Notes under the pieces: generated by a model
Databases searched by the model: none
What the model saw: the letters and a program-made list of their open reading frames with translations, nothing else
Told to the model about the DNA's origin: nothing
Made by a program: the position numbers and the translations under genes
NCBI GenBank assembly: GCA_016744695.1
Contig: JADGDV010000014.1
Coordinates: 17,125 to 81,124, forward strand
DNA: 64,000 bases
Source of the DNA: Hahellaceae bacterium
GTDB lineage: Bacteria > Pseudomonadota > Gammaproteobacteria > Pseudomonadales > Oleiphilaceae
Reading direction: 5' to 3'
Part shown: in pieces, positions 1 to 9,814 of the stretch
Position numbering within the stretch: position 1 is the stretch's first letter
Layout: every line of letters begins with the position of its first letter

Positions 1-1639
1 TTTCAGTTACTTCAAAGCAAATAACACTGGCAGGTACCTGGTATTTATTCAGCAGGTTTTTGATTTGCTCTAATAAGTCTTTTTGCCTTAATAAAACAGG
101 AGACAGGTTCAGTGCGACAGTAAAGTTATCATCTAATTGGCTGTCTGTTTCTGAAATAAACTGACACACTGACTCAATAACAAATAAGCTAATGGGGTAT
201 ATCACGCCAGAGCTTTCTGCAATGGGAATGAACTCTGCTGGCGAAATGGCTCCATGAACAGGATGGTTCCAGCGAAGTAGTGCTTCAGCGCCAACTATTT
301 TATTGCTGCTCAAATCAACAACAGGTTGATACTCCACATGAAGTTGTTTTTTTCGTAGGGCGAACCGTAATGCATTTGCAATACTATGTCGCCTTGCAAC
401 GAGGGCGTTAATTTTTTCTTCGTAAAAATAATAAGCACTTTTTCCATGCTCCTTTGCCTGATACATCGCTGCGTCAGCTGCTTTCATTAGAGCCTCAGAC
501 GAAGATGCATCTTCAGGAAAAATAGAAATGCCAATGCTTGCGGAAGAGGATACAACATTATTCATAATGTTGAAGTCTTGGGCTACGGCATTAATGCACT
601 TTTCAGCGATATTGGCGAGATCATCTTTTGACTGAAAATTGGTCAGTATTACAACAAACTCGTCTCCGCCGAGTCGCGCCAGAGTATCACTTTGTCTAAG
701 TGCTTTTTTTAGGCTCTCGCTTACTCTAACTAAAAGCATGTCACCTGCGCTATGCCCAAGGTAGTCGTTGATGTCTTTAAAATTATCGAGATCAATAAAC
801 ATTAGTGCAATTTGGCTTTCGGTTCGGCTGACATGTGATATTGATTGCTCTAGTCTATCTAGACATAGTGCTCGGTTAGGTAGTTGAGTCAGTGAATCGT
901 AATTAGCAAGAACATGCATTTCCTTAATGGCATTGTTGCGTTCGAGTAATCGTTTTTCCAGTGTTTCTAGCATTTGATTAAAAGAACGGCTCAGGCTGCC
1001 AATTTCATCTTGAGAATCTTCGGGTACGCGAAAATCATAGTTTTCTTTTTGGCAGACCTGCTTTGTTGCTGCTTCTAAATCCATAATTGGACGAGATATA
1101 TAGATTTGTAAACGGCTAGCTAGAAAGAAACTAAATGCGATTGAAAGTAGTGTAAACAGTAAAGCCCAGAAGATGAATATGCGCACGCCTTCATAAAAAC
1201 GTGTGGTTGATACCTTAAATACTACCCGCCCAATCTCTTCTTCGGATACGTCATATATTGGTTGAGATACCCAAAACCAATCATGTTGCCATTGCTTGTC
1301 TAAATACTTGCAGACCTCAGAATTGATAAGTTGACCGCCCCCTGCATCGACTTGAATAATCTGCTCAGGATCCAAATCACATATGGCACTGGTGTAAGAT
1401 CCAACAATTAAGACGTCACCTAATATTCGTTTTATTTCATCATGAAAATTAAGTGCAACGGGTACTTGGCTATAACTCGCGACTAGCTTAGCCTCGTGTT
1501 CTATGTCAGAAATAAAGCTACTGCGAGTCTCGTTATAATATGAAATTGTAATGCCTGAAAACCCCAACGCTAACGCTACGGAGGTGACTAGCGTGATGAT
1601 CATGATAAGTTTGGATTTGACTGATAAGGTTCGGAACAT
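1..1639 (-). CDS. Membrane GGDEF/EAL protein of YfiN type (3' end outside window)
   Basis: The protein probably makes and/or degrades c-di-GMP at the inner membrane. Reading the minus strand from the ATG at 1639 gives one transmembrane segment near residues 9-31, a periplasmic sensor stretch, a second transmembrane segment near 170-195, a HAMP-like linker, a GGDEF domain with an intact LGGDEF motif and the first part of an EAL domain with EALLRWNHP. The window edge cuts the EAL domain, so PDE residues further on cannot be judged. The start lies 7 bases after the yfiR stop, so the two are almost certainly cotranscribed. In the known YfiBNR system, periplasmic YfiR represses the cyclase YfiN; the same relation is inferred here. 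The EAL domain is an addition compared with YfiN itself. Confidence 0.9.
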   Translation of the reverse strand, partial: MFRTLSVKSKLIMIITLVTSVALALGFSGITISYYNETRSSFISDIEHEAKLVASYSQVPVALNFHDEIKRILGDVLIVGSYTSAICDLDPEQIIQVDAGGGQLINSEVCKYLDKQWQHDWFWVSQPIYDVSEEEIGRVVFKVSTTRFYEGVRIFIFWALLFTLLSIAFSFFLASRLQIYISRPIMDLEAATKQVCQKENYDFRVPEDSQDEIGSLSRSFNQMLETLEKRLLERNNAIKEMHVLANYDSLTQLPNRALCLDRLEQSISHVSRTESQIALMFIDLDNFKDINDYLGHSAGDMLLVRVSESLKKALRQSDTLARLGGDEFVVILTNFQSKDDLANIAEKCINAVAQDFNIMNNVVSSSASIGISIFPEDASSSEALMKAADAAMYQAKEHGKSAYYFYEEKINALVARRHSIANALRFALRKKQLHVEYQPVVDLSSNKIVGAEALLRWNHPVHGAISPAEFIPIAESSGVIYPISLFVIESVCQFISETDSQLDDNFTVALNLSPVLLRQKDLLEQIKNLLNKYQVPASVICFEVTE

Positions 1640-1646
1640 AATTAAA

Positions 1647-2201
1647 TTACTCTACTATGCGCGCGTAACGATAGAGCTGTGTACTGACTTTAAATCCAGC
1701 GCTATCAAGAGTATGTTTATTGAGTTCAAAGGCAATGCGCTTGCTACTTTCAAAAAAATTAATATGCACCCCTTTTTCTCCGTACCCTTTGTTTGAACTA
1801 ACGGTGAGTACGCCAAATTCATTTGCACTCCTCAGTAAACTTGCAACGATTTTATCGGGTGAAGGCGGAATATAGATAAGATTGCAATCATTTAAACGGG
1901 AAGAGCTAACGATGATCGTTTGTACTTTTTTGCCTTTAACTATCTTTCCTGTAAACATTTTTTTAAATTGTTGCGTTAATGATGGTGAGCTATAGATGCA
2001 AACAGTAAAGGAGGTATTTGAGTTTAAGTGGTGCTCTACTGGCCACTCTATGAGGTGGGTGAAGTTCTTAATTAAGGCAGCCTGAATATCCAAAGGGTCT
2101 GTGGCCGCTTTGGCAGGCGAGTAGGAATAGCAAGCGAACAAGGCTATAAACAATAATAGTCGCGTAGTGCTATGTTCTTTTTCCATTTCTAAGGCATCCA
2201 T
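1647..2201 (-). CDS. yfiR: YfiR family periplasmic protein (DUF4154)
   Basis: This is a small exported protein of the YfiR/DUF4154 family. Its members hold a partner diguanylate cyclase inactive in the periplasm and respond to redox or envelope stress. Visible features are a hydrophobic signal peptide at about residues 13-32 ending in an Ala-Lys-Ala-Ala stretch, the NFTHLIEWP segment typical of the family, Cys68 and Cys106 at positions where YfiR proteins carry a conserved pair, and a C-terminal half in which short strands end in RIAFELN. A second in-frame ATG five codons in would give a more usual signal peptide. The gene sits 7 bases before the GGDEF/EAL gene. Family assignment is by pattern recognition; partner specificity is inferred from position. 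Confidence 0.85.
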   Translation of the reverse strand: MDALEMEKEHSTTRLLLFIALFACYSYSPAKAATDPLDIQAALIKNFTHLIEWPVEHHLNSNTSFTVCIYSSPSLTQQFKKMFTGKIVKGKKVQTIIVSSSRLNDCNLIYIPPSPDKIVASLLRSANEFGVLTVSSNKGYGEKGVHINFFESSKRIAFELNKHTLDSAGFKVSTQLYRYARIVE

Positions 2202-2293
2202 CCTTTATCTATCTAAATTTAGGCACTTATTCCTCACGCCTACTCCAAGATTGACGTATTTTGGGTGTTGTAGCTCCATACCTAATGAAACTA

Positions 2294-3055
2294 TCAGGTG
2301 ACCTGGCTCTCTATAAAGTGGAAGAATTCATTTAACATATCCGGCATTGCCTGGATGTCTTCTTGTAATGATTTACGAGAGAACTGATAGACTGCCCGTA
2401 AACCATGGTAGTTAGTTATGTCGCTTACTTGATTAAATCTAACTCCCATAGTCGATAAATTTTTAATGAGTTTTGGTTCTGTTGCGACAAAAATATCCTT
2501 TTTTTTGCTTGATAAAAAAATGGCACCTGCCGCCAGATAAAGACTAGGGGCAATAAACGGGAAGCGTCGGTGGAGCGTTGTGTTTTTTCCTATGGGGTTG
2601 AGTTCAGTTGCAAGCCCTTCTTTTGATGACGCCTCTCCAGGGCGTCGCCTAAATTCAGATACAACCGCTACTCTTGAAATTTCACACACATCATTAGGGT
2701 TGATTGAAAGAACATCAACTTGCTCTGGGTATAAAGAATCTGCGCAATGGGTTACAAAAGGAAGCTCCATGCTGGAAACGGTTTCTGGTAGTGAAATAAC
2801 ACGGATACACCCGACCTTTTCGCCTGTTTGCTTATGACTTAGCAAGCAGTGGCTAGAGTAACGGTCAAACTCGTCTCGTTCCAAGCCTTGGTGACTCGGT
2901 AAGTCATAACCGAATTCTTTACAGTAGACGCCGTAACGAATTCTATATATGTCATTAAGCACTGCACTAGAATCAGCACGTTGTATTTGGAAAAACTCTT
3001 CAAATCCCTTGATCATACTGTTATTTGAATTGTGACTCTTAAGCTGTTCAGCCAT
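2294..3055 (-). CDS. FeeM-like/PEP-CTERM-associated acyltransferase
   Basis: This is probably a GNAT-fold N-acyl transferase related to acyl-homoserine-lactone and N-acyl-amino-acid synthases. The N-terminal half shows the family pattern: an RADSSAVLNDIYRIRYGVYC segment, then RDEFD, then GCIRVI, then CEISRVAV, in the order seen in the PEP-CTERM/exosortase-associated acyltransferases. No signal peptide or membrane segment is present, so it is cytoplasmic. I chose the ATG at 3055 because an AGGGAG ribosome binding site lies 8 bases upstream of it; an ATG two codons earlier (3061) sits too close to that site. It follows the receptor gene by about 30 bases and precedes yfiR by about 90, so it is probably in the same transcript. 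Its substrate is unknown. Confidence 0.75.
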   Translation of the reverse strand: MAEQLKSHNSNNSMIKGFEEFFQIQRADSSAVLNDIYRIRYGVYCKEFGYDLPSHQGLERDEFDRYSSHCLLSHKQTGEKVGCIRVISLPETVSSMELPFVTHCADSLYPEQVDVLSINPNDVCEISRVAVVSEFRRRPGEASSKEGLATELNPIGKNTTLHRRFPFIAPSLYLAAGAIFLSSKKKDIFVATEPKLIKNLSTMGVRFNQVSDITNYHGLRAVYQFSRKSLQEDIQAMPDMLNEFFHFIESQVT

Positions 3056-3089
3056 GAACATTTCTCCCTGTTTTTAAGTGCAATGTTTA

Positions 3090-5123
3090 TCAGCGTTGAA
3101 CCTTTATAGTCATTGCAACATCAAATTTAATGTCCTGAATACCTTCATAACTATTGGCAATAGACGGTAGAGCATTATCTCGATTAAAAATATTTCGTAA
3201 TGCTAGTCCTATTTGCCAGTTCTCTCTAAATGACTTTTCCATAGTAATATCGGATCGGAAATAGTTTGGTGTATCTTGTAGATCGAAAGGCGGTAGGGCT
3301 TGGTCGCCTGTATAAACATTATTATGAAAGCGGTTGGCGAAAAATATTTCCAATTGTGGCTCTGGCCAGCGATAGCCTACACCGACATTGACTATGAGCT
3401 TGGGGAAGACACTGATCCACTGATTGGTTTCGTTGTTTTCGCTAAAAATATAAGATGCGCTTGTTTCAATAATCCATTGATTCAACTGGCTTCTGAGGCT
3501 GATTTCACTGCCGCTTGATTGGCTTTCTCCTGAGTTCACATAGCGAGAAGTGAACCCTCCCTGATTAAAAGGTACTAATGTGATTCGTTCTTGCCAGCGA
3601 CTGTGAAACAGGGTCCATTCTAGTTCCCACTGTTTTTCACTGTGAACCCAGCTAAGTTCAATGTTTTTCATTTCTTCAGGGTTTAGGTTTTCTGAGCCTT
3701 GAGCAAATGATGTCCCCATAAGCTCTACTGCCGAGGGGGCTCTAAAAGCCTCACCATAGACCAGCTTTACGGCTGTTGTGTCGGTGGGTTGGTAGATGCC
3801 TCCAAGTCTTGGACTAAACTCGTTTCCGAACGTATCGTAATGATCATAGCGGCCTCCCCAGATCATATTCCATTGATTTGCCAGTTGTGAGTCGGCATTG
3901 ATTGATAGGCCAAATAAAGACTGATTAGTATTGCTGTAATCAACGGTTTGTGTCGGGATAATCGTACTTGTATTGAGGCTGCTGCGTTGTTGGTCGTTGC
4001 TTTTGACACCAGCCTGCTCATAATTAGTTTCCATTGACCAGCGTGTGGCCATCGACTCTAGCTCTTGGCGTAGTATCAATGAAATGCCCCCACGACTTTC
4101 ATCGAATTCAGACTTCTCGAGAAGCGTGTCTGACATGAATGGGATCAAAAACTCCTGGCTATGTTCCATTTCCCAGTAATAAAGTTTGGCTTCAAAATCA
4201 ATATCATTAGCTAAAGGTTGTTTGTACCCACCGCGCAGCATCCACAGGTTACCATCATGACCACCTCGGTCTTTGTCGAACGTTGGAAAGGAGGCATTTC
4301 CTGCGCCTTGAAAATCATCTGAATCATTGCTGGAGTAATAAATCGCAGCACTCAATCCTTTATTTTCTGCTGTATCTTGAATAAGGTGCATTATCGCCGT
4401 CTGAGAGTCCCAGCTTAGCTCTCTCTGGGATGTGTCGGTAGTACCTTGAGGTGATTGGAAATCGAAGTCTCTATTCTGATTACCCTCTTGAGATGCGGAC
4501 AATGATAAGCCCAGAAGCCAGTCGTCACTAAGAGCCTGGCTGGCTTGAAGATTGCCATGATAATAATCATTTGTGCCTCCAGCGACGTTTGCTTTCGTTG
4601 TACCTGACGTGGGTTGCCAGCTTTGATATGACACCGCGGAATGGAATGCATCGCTGCCATATAGTGTGGAGCTAGGGCCTCGAACTAGCTCGATTCGTTC
4701 AAGTGCAGCCAGTTCAATATTGTTAACGGAAAATACATCGGTACCATAAACAAAACTGTTGATTGGAACGTCATCAAGGAGAGTCGCTCGCCCTCTGGCA
4801 GAACCTGAACCATAACCTCTCACTTGTATGGCATTCCCCCCTGTTGGCATAGGTAATACTATAACACCAGGAAGGTGGTTGAATGCATCAGAGGTTCTTC
4901 GTGCTGCTCGTTTTTCCCAGTCTTTTCGATCAATAACGCTAACGCTGCTGGGTGCCGTAAGTCTTGATTCAGAAAAGTGTGAAGCGGAAGTGATTTGAAT
5001 TTCAAGTAGCTGCTCTATGTTCAAAGACCAAAGATCAACGGTATCCGAAACCTCTTCTGCTTGTACAAAGGAGGTAGCAATACTTAGAATGCAGCTAATG
5101 CTAGTAATACTTCTTTTTATCAT
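3090..5123 (-). CDS. TonB-dependent outer-membrane receptor
   Basis: This 677-residue protein is an outer-membrane gated transporter. It has a signal peptide with a likely cut after Ala22 and a short N-terminal stretch reading DLWSLNIEQLLEIQITSAS, which is typical of receptors found beside YfiR genes. A plug domain follows (about residues 50-160) with the motifs RGYGSGSARGRATLLDD and ERIELVRGPSSTLYGSDAF, then a beta barrel with many aromatic-terminated strands. The protein ends in a strand containing MTIKVQR rather than a terminal Phe. Its ligand cannot be read from sequence. The operon order receptor, acyltransferase, yfiR, GGDEF/EAL suggests that outer-membrane uptake or sensing is coupled to c-di-GMP output. 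The 210 bases upstream show no riboswitch that I can recognise. Confidence 0.9.
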   Translation of the reverse strand: MIKRSITSISCILSIATSFVQAEEVSDTVDLWSLNIEQLLEIQITSASHFSESRLTAPSSVSVIDRKDWEKRAARRTSDAFNHLPGVIVLPMPTGGNAIQVRGYGSGSARGRATLLDDVPINSFVYGTDVFSVNNIELAALERIELVRGPSSTLYGSDAFHSAVSYQSWQPTSGTTKANVAGGTNDYYHGNLQASQALSDDWLLGLSLSASQEGNQNRDFDFQSPQGTTDTSQRELSWDSQTAIMHLIQDTAENKGLSAAIYYSSNDSDDFQGAGNASFPTFDKDRGGHDGNLWMLRGGYKQPLANDIDFEAKLYYWEMEHSQEFLIPFMSDTLLEKSEFDESRGGISLILRQELESMATRWSMETNYEQAGVKSNDQQRSSLNTSTIIPTQTVDYSNTNQSLFGLSINADSQLANQWNMIWGGRYDHYDTFGNEFSPRLGGIYQPTDTTAVKLVYGEAFRAPSAVELMGTSFAQGSENLNPEEMKNIELSWVHSEKQWELEWTLFHSRWQERITLVPFNQGGFTSRYVNSGESQSSGSEISLRSQLNQWIIETSASYIFSENNETNQWISVFPKLIVNVGVGYRWPEPQLEIFFANRFHNNVYTGDQALPPFDLQDTPNYFRSDITMEKSFRENWQIGLALRNIFNRDNALPSIANSYEGIQDIKFDVAMTIKVQR

Positions 5124-5334
5124 TTCGAAGACATCACTGTTAGGGTATCAGGTGATAAGTACCCACTCATTATTATTTGAATCTAAAATAAGGTTAGTAG
5201 CCTTTTGATAATTCACAAGTACTGAGCGCGTATTGCTTTTGTGTTGTACGATATTACTCTGACATGCTAGCAGTGAGCATAGGGCGGGGCGTTACAGTGA
5301 ACGTGTCTGTTAAAGTAAGGCTAACTAGGAATAC

Positions 5335-7557
5335 CTAGCTAGCCACAGATTGTATTCCACGATTAATTAGCTGAATAGTTTCGTCGGCAGGTCGAGCCTT
5401 TCCAAAGAAAAAGCCTTGTAGTTCATGACAACCAAGACTTTTTAAATAGTTAAGTTGACGGGTTGTTTCAACACCTTCAGCTACAATATTTAACTTAAGC
5501 CCATGGGCCATTGCAATAATGGCGTCGACGATACACGCTTCATTCTCGGAGTTTTGAATGTCATGTACAAATGACTGATCAACTTTTAAAGTATTGATGG
5601 GAAGTTTGTGTAGATAATTTAAAGATGAATAGCCTGTTCCAAAATCATCAATAGCGATTCTAATACCGCTGTCTGAAAGCTTGCTCAACTTTTGAATCAT
5701 ATGCTCGAGATCATTCATAATAACGTTTTCTGTTAGTTCAATCTCAAGGTTTTCGGGTGGAAAGTTATATGCTTCTAATTGACTTAATAGTAAGTTTACA
5801 AAGCGAGGGTGCTCAACTTGTGATGGTGAGAAGTTAACAGCCAAGCGAATGTCGTGGTGACCGGCTTCAATCCATTGTTTAACTTCATAGCATGCTGTTT
5901 TTAAAACCCATTCACTAATTTCAAATATGAGTTTGGTTTCTTCAGCTAGCGGAAGGAAGTCAGAAGGGTAGATAATGCCTTTTTCAGGGTGGTGCCATCG
6001 AATAAGTGCTTCAACACCAATTATATCGCCTGTTGCCGCATTTATTTGAGGTTGATAATAAACTCTAAATTCATTGTTTTCTAAAGCATTACGCATATCA
6101 CGTTCAGTTTTTAGTCGATTTGAACTGGTCACATTCATCTCGTCAGAGAAAAACTGATACCCGTCTTTACCGCGACCTTTAACATGGTACATCGCAATAT
6201 CCGCATTCTGGATAAGCTGCTCTACGGTGCTTCCTGCTTCTTGATACATTGCAATGCCAACGCTAACACCCACGAATACTTCATGTTCACCTAACATAAA
6301 GGGCTCTTTGAGTACGTTGATCACTTTACGAGCGATTTTTCGGGCATCTTCTTTTGATGAAATATCAGGTAAAAGTAAAGTGAATTCATCTCCACCAAAG
6401 CGAGAGAGTGTATCGCCTTCACGTAAACAATTTTCTAATCGTATGGATACTGACTGAAGTAAACGATCACCCATGGCATGCCCTAATGTATCGTTCACGA
6501 CTTTAAAACGATCAAGGTCAAGAAACATAACAGCTAGATGTTGGGTGTTTCGTTTTGCGTGTGTAATAGCCAAGTTTAGTCGGTCTTTAAATAAAGCCCG
6601 GTTAGGAAGCCTAGTCAGTAGATCGTGATAAGCCTGAAAGTTGATGAATTCTTCAGCTTCTTTTCGTTCTGTGATGTCCCTAGCGGTGCCGTAGGTACCT
6701 ATGAGTTTTTTTAGGCCTTTATTAGGCGTACCTTTTAAACCAACAGTACTGCTTTCAATAGGGAATACTGTTATTTCGAAATATCGGGGAGTGCAGTCGT
6801 CGCCTTGAGTTTTTAGATGCAACTCGATGGTTCTTGTAGCTTTACTGCTTTGGCCACCGTTTTCAGTGGCGCTGTGTTTAAGGGCGTTTTCATTGCCACT
6901 ATATATGCTGTCTTTGAATGCATAGCTAGCGCGCTCATAGTCTTTTTCATCAACAATGGTTTTGTAGTGTGCTCCAATTAATGCTCTTTTTGTATACCCG
7001 AGAACCGATTCTATTTTATTGTTCACAAAGGTAAATCGACCTTCTCGATCTAACATAAATACAATATCAGGAGAGCTGTTAACTATGTAGCGGTGTAATT
7101 CTTCTGATTTTTTAAGACGGACTTGCATCGCATTATGTGCTTTTTCAAGCAACTTCTTCTGCAGGGCGTTTTCTACGGTTGCCAATAACTCATCTGGAAT
7201 ATAAGGTTTTCTCAGGTAGTCATAAGCCCCGCGGCGAAGCGCTTTACTGACAGCAGTAAATGATGATTCACCACTTACAACAATGGTGGCTGCGTCAATT
7301 TCATGCTCTGACATGAAATCCATAACGCGATGTCCACTGAAATCACCCATGCGTAAGTCGAGCAGAACAAGGTCATACTGCTGCTTAAGCAGGTATAAAC
7401 AAGCATTTTTGCCACCCAGTGCTGTATCGACTTGATAGTTATTAGCCATTAACAGTTCTTTTAAACTGCTTAAAAGCCGTTGCTCATCATCGACTATTAG
7501 AAGGCGTGCTTTATTGGTGTTTATTGCCGTGCTGTTGTATCTATTTTCAGCTTTCAT
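5335..7557 (-). CDS. Response regulator with PAS, GGDEF and EAL domains
   Basis: A cytoplasmic 740-residue regulator of c-di-GMP. The order is: receiver domain at residues 17-130 with the LIVDDE start and phospho-acceptor Asp67; PAS domain at about 150-290; GGDEF domain with RFGGDEF near residue 385; EAL domain with EALIRWHHP near residue 516, then the later motifs ELTENV, DDFGTGYSSL and AEGVE. All look intact, so both cyclase and phosphodiesterase activity are possible. An AAAGG stretch lies just ahead of the ATG. The gene stands alone between the receptor operon and the HDOD kinase gene, on the same strand as both. No cognate kinase is adjacent with certainty; the HDOD-kinase upstream at 7688-9814 is the obvious candidate. 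Confidence 0.93.
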   Translation of the reverse strand: MKAENRYNSTAINTNKARLLIVDDEQRLLSSLKELLMANNYQVDTALGGKNACLYLLKQQYDLVLLDLRMGDFSGHRVMDFMSEHEIDAATIVVSGESSFTAVSKALRRGAYDYLRKPYIPDELLATVENALQKKLLEKAHNAMQVRLKKSEELHRYIVNSSPDIVFMLDREGRFTFVNNKIESVLGYTKRALIGAHYKTIVDEKDYERASYAFKDSIYSGNENALKHSATENGGQSSKATRTIELHLKTQGDDCTPRYFEITVFPIESSTVGLKGTPNKGLKKLIGTYGTARDITERKEAEEFINFQAYHDLLTRLPNRALFKDRLNLAITHAKRNTQHLAVMFLDLDRFKVVNDTLGHAMGDRLLQSVSIRLENCLREGDTLSRFGGDEFTLLLPDISSKEDARKIARKVINVLKEPFMLGEHEVFVGVSVGIAMYQEAGSTVEQLIQNADIAMYHVKGRGKDGYQFFSDEMNVTSSNRLKTERDMRNALENNEFRVYYQPQINAATGDIIGVEALIRWHHPEKGIIYPSDFLPLAEETKLIFEISEWVLKTACYEVKQWIEAGHHDIRLAVNFSPSQVEHPRFVNLLLSQLEAYNFPPENLEIELTENVIMNDLEHMIQKLSKLSDSGIRIAIDDFGTGYSSLNYLHKLPINTLKVDQSFVHDIQNSENEACIVDAIIAMAHGLKLNIVAEGVETTRQLNYLKSLGCHELQGFFFGKARPADETIQLINRGIQSVAS

Positions 7558-7666
7558 TTTGCCTTTACTGCTATTTTTAGTACTAGCGAGTACTTTCAGT
7601 ACTACTCTAGTGTCATTATTGTCATTATGCTGTTCTCCATAACAGTGGTTTATATCCTAACGGTAT

Positions 7667-7714
7667 TTGTTCTCTATTTATTGTTCTCTATTTATTGTTC
7701 TCTATTTCTTGTTC
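7667..7714. repeat. 14-bp tandem repeat at the 3' end of the HDOD kinase gene
   Basis: Three consecutive copies of TTGTTCTCTATTTA (7667-7680, 7681-7694, and 7695-7708 with one mismatch) are followed by a partial fourth copy to 7714. The stop codon and the last residues (IENNK) of the histidine kinase gene lie inside the array, so changes in copy number would alter only the protein tail or the downstream untranslated region. Confidence 0.85.
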
Positions 7715-9814
7715 GGGAATAAGGATTTGCATTTCACTTCCCTTATCACTACTTCTGCAACTAATGGTACCTGACATATCATTGATTAGATTTTTGCTGA
7801 TACTTAACCCAAGCCCTGAGTGACCACTTCCTTTTGTGGTGTTAACCGGCTGAAAAAGCTGATTAAGTATATTGTCAGGTATTCCTGGACCCTGATCTAT
7901 AATCATAATTTCTACGAAATTCAATCCATTAACATTAACGTTACGCGATGTCTTAATTTTTATTACTCCACCATTTTCCATGGCTTCAGTCGCGTTTTTT
8001 ATTAAATTGGTTAGCACTTGTCTCAGGTGATTCCTGCTGCCTTTGAGTCGTTTCAGCTTTTTGTCTAAGCTTAGCTCACAATCAATGCCGTGACTCAGAA
8101 ATAGAGAGCCTTCAAACAATGTGCTTAGTTCTCTTATTTCTCGGTTGATATCAACGCCCGGCTCAAGATCTTCCTGATTTTGATGTAGGTCCCTTAGTCT
8201 TAGAATAATTTGACCTGTGCGGTCGATTTCTTCTCTTAATATATTTATTTCGGGTTGTGCATGATGCTCTTCGCCCAGCTTAGTGGATAGTGTCTCTAGG
8301 TAGTTTCGTACAATACTGAGAGGGTTGTTCGCCTCATGCGCTATTTCACGTACTTTAAGCTGTAACTCTTGATCCAAATGATTAGGGAGTGGAACCTTAT
8401 GTTTTTTGACTAAGTTAATGCATGCATTGGCTGCTTCAGATGCAAAATAGTCTAATAATTGAAGTGTGGCAGGGGGGATTGCTGCATTAGAAAACACCCC
8501 CATAATAAGTGCTCCGATGTTTTTGTCATTACATATCATAGGCACACAGATAAAATTTTCACCCCCTGTGAGTCTGATAAAATGCTTGTCTATTACAGGT
8601 AATCCATCAGTGAATAATGCCTGACTTGAGGTGCATAATATTCTTCGGTTTAGTACTGAACTGGCAATCAGGCTTCTTTCTGCATGAAGAGGGATTGTAA
8701 GCTCTGCCTCTTTTAAATAATGATCAGCTTCGTTTAAATTTCGATATTTTAAACGTCCATCGAGTTCATCAATAAGCAGCACTTTTGTATTACGGTAGCC
8801 AAAGAGTAGTTCAGTAGATTCTTGGATTCCCTGAAAGAGCTGAGGAAAAGAATCTGATTGGGATAGATGTTTGTTTGCTGTTTGGAGTAGACCAACATTT
8901 TTGATTTGATTGGCCAGTTCAGTTTGTTTTGTCTTATCTATTGCTATTGCTTGATCACTTTCACCTTCTTTGCTAATTGGAATGTTGAGCGAACTAGCAA
9001 TATCAACCACTTCATTCTGTATTTGAATGACTATTTCTTTGGTCAATGCGGCAGAAAGGTCAAACATGCTCTCTGCAATTTCGAAACTAGCAGGGTTTTT
9101 AAGTGCATTGTCTTTGCTTAGCTGGCTTGATAAAAATATTAATTTTACCAAGTGGTGTGCGTCTAATACTGACTTTAGCGGTGCGTGGTGAAATCGAATT
9201 GCATCCGATGCAAAGTCACCTAAGCTCCATTCATCAGCAAGCCAGGCTCCGACATCGCTGTGGTTAGTCAGAAATAGCTCGTTCTCAAGCTCAACTTGGT
9301 CTAAATGTGCTCCACTATGTTGGAGCACTTCTGCATATTCTTCAGGGTGATTCGTTTCAAGAACCAGCTCCCCAATGTTGTGAAGGAGACCGGTTAAATA
9401 TGCTTGCTCCGGGTTGGGGTAACTGGTTAGCGTTGCTAGTGTTTTTGCTAAAAGTGCACAGGCAAGAGATTGCTTCCAAAATTGCTTAAGGTATTCAGTA
9501 TGGTTGGTGTTAAACCCTGAGAAAAATTGCTGTACAGATGCAGTAATTACAATGGTTTTTATGGTTTCTGTACCCAGAACCAATAATGCCCGCTCAAGTG
9601 AGTTTATCTTGCTTGATCTGGCATAAAATGATGAGTTCGCCAGTGATATTATTCTAGCTGTAATGGCTGCATCACGACTGATAATATCGGATATCTGCTG
9701 AAAATTTGCCGTGCTGCTTTGGCAGGCCGCCAGCATTTCCACCAGAATATGAGGGAGCGAAGGTAGCTTGTTGACCTTTAGTTCCTCAAAAATAGTATCT
9801 GGGTTAGTTGTCAT
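7688..9814 (-). CDS. HDOD-GAF histidine kinase
   Basis: This is a soluble 708-residue signalling protein. It has an HDOD domain at about residues 10-210 (LPSLPHILVEML start, then a helical bundle with LTGLLHNIGEL), a GAF-like domain at about 310-470, and a kinase core. The phospho-acceptor region reads EIAHEANNPLSIV with the His near residue 493; the ATP-binding part has N box NLIKNATEAM and G boxes DQGPGIP and GLGLSIS. There are no membrane segments. HDOD domains are usually regulatory and lack the HD metal site, but kinases joined to them are less common. The gene is divergent from the FlhG-like ATPase at 10097, with 282 bases between them. Which response regulator it serves is not shown; the REC-PAS-GGDEF-EAL gene downstream is a candidate. 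Confidence 0.9.
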   Translation of the reverse strand: MTTNPDTIFEELKVNKLPSLPHILVEMLAACQSSTANFQQISDIISRDAAITARIISLANSSFYARSSKINSLERALLVLGTETIKTIVITASVQQFFSGFNTNHTEYLKQFWKQSLACALLAKTLATLTSYPNPEQAYLTGLLHNIGELVLETNHPEEYAEVLQHSGAHLDQVELENELFLTNHSDVGAWLADEWSLGDFASDAIRFHHAPLKSVLDAHHLVKLIFLSSQLSKDNALKNPASFEIAESMFDLSAALTKEIVIQIQNEVVDIASSLNIPISKEGESDQAIAIDKTKQTELANQIKNVGLLQTANKHLSQSDSFPQLFQGIQESTELLFGYRNTKVLLIDELDGRLKYRNLNEADHYLKEAELTIPLHAERSLIASSVLNRRILCTSSQALFTDGLPVIDKHFIRLTGGENFICVPMICNDKNIGALIMGVFSNAAIPPATLQLLDYFASEAANACINLVKKHKVPLPNHLDQELQLKVREIAHEANNPLSIVRNYLETLSTKLGEEHHAQPEINILREEIDRTGQIILRLRDLHQNQEDLEPGVDINREIRELSTLFEGSLFLSHGIDCELSLDKKLKRLKGSRNHLRQVLTNLIKNATEAMENGGVIKIKTSRNVNVNGLNFVEIMIIDQGPGIPDNILNQLFQPVNTTKGSGHSGLGLSISKNLINDMSGTISCRSSDKGSEMQILIPEQEIENNK

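Noticed and set aside
5124..5334. A riboswitch upstream of the TonB-dependent receptor
   Set aside because: No conserved cobalamin, TPP or other riboswitch box could be found in the 210 bases.
7667..7714. CRISPR-like repeats
   Set aside because: The units are directly adjacent without spacers, short and AT-rich, and inside a gene.
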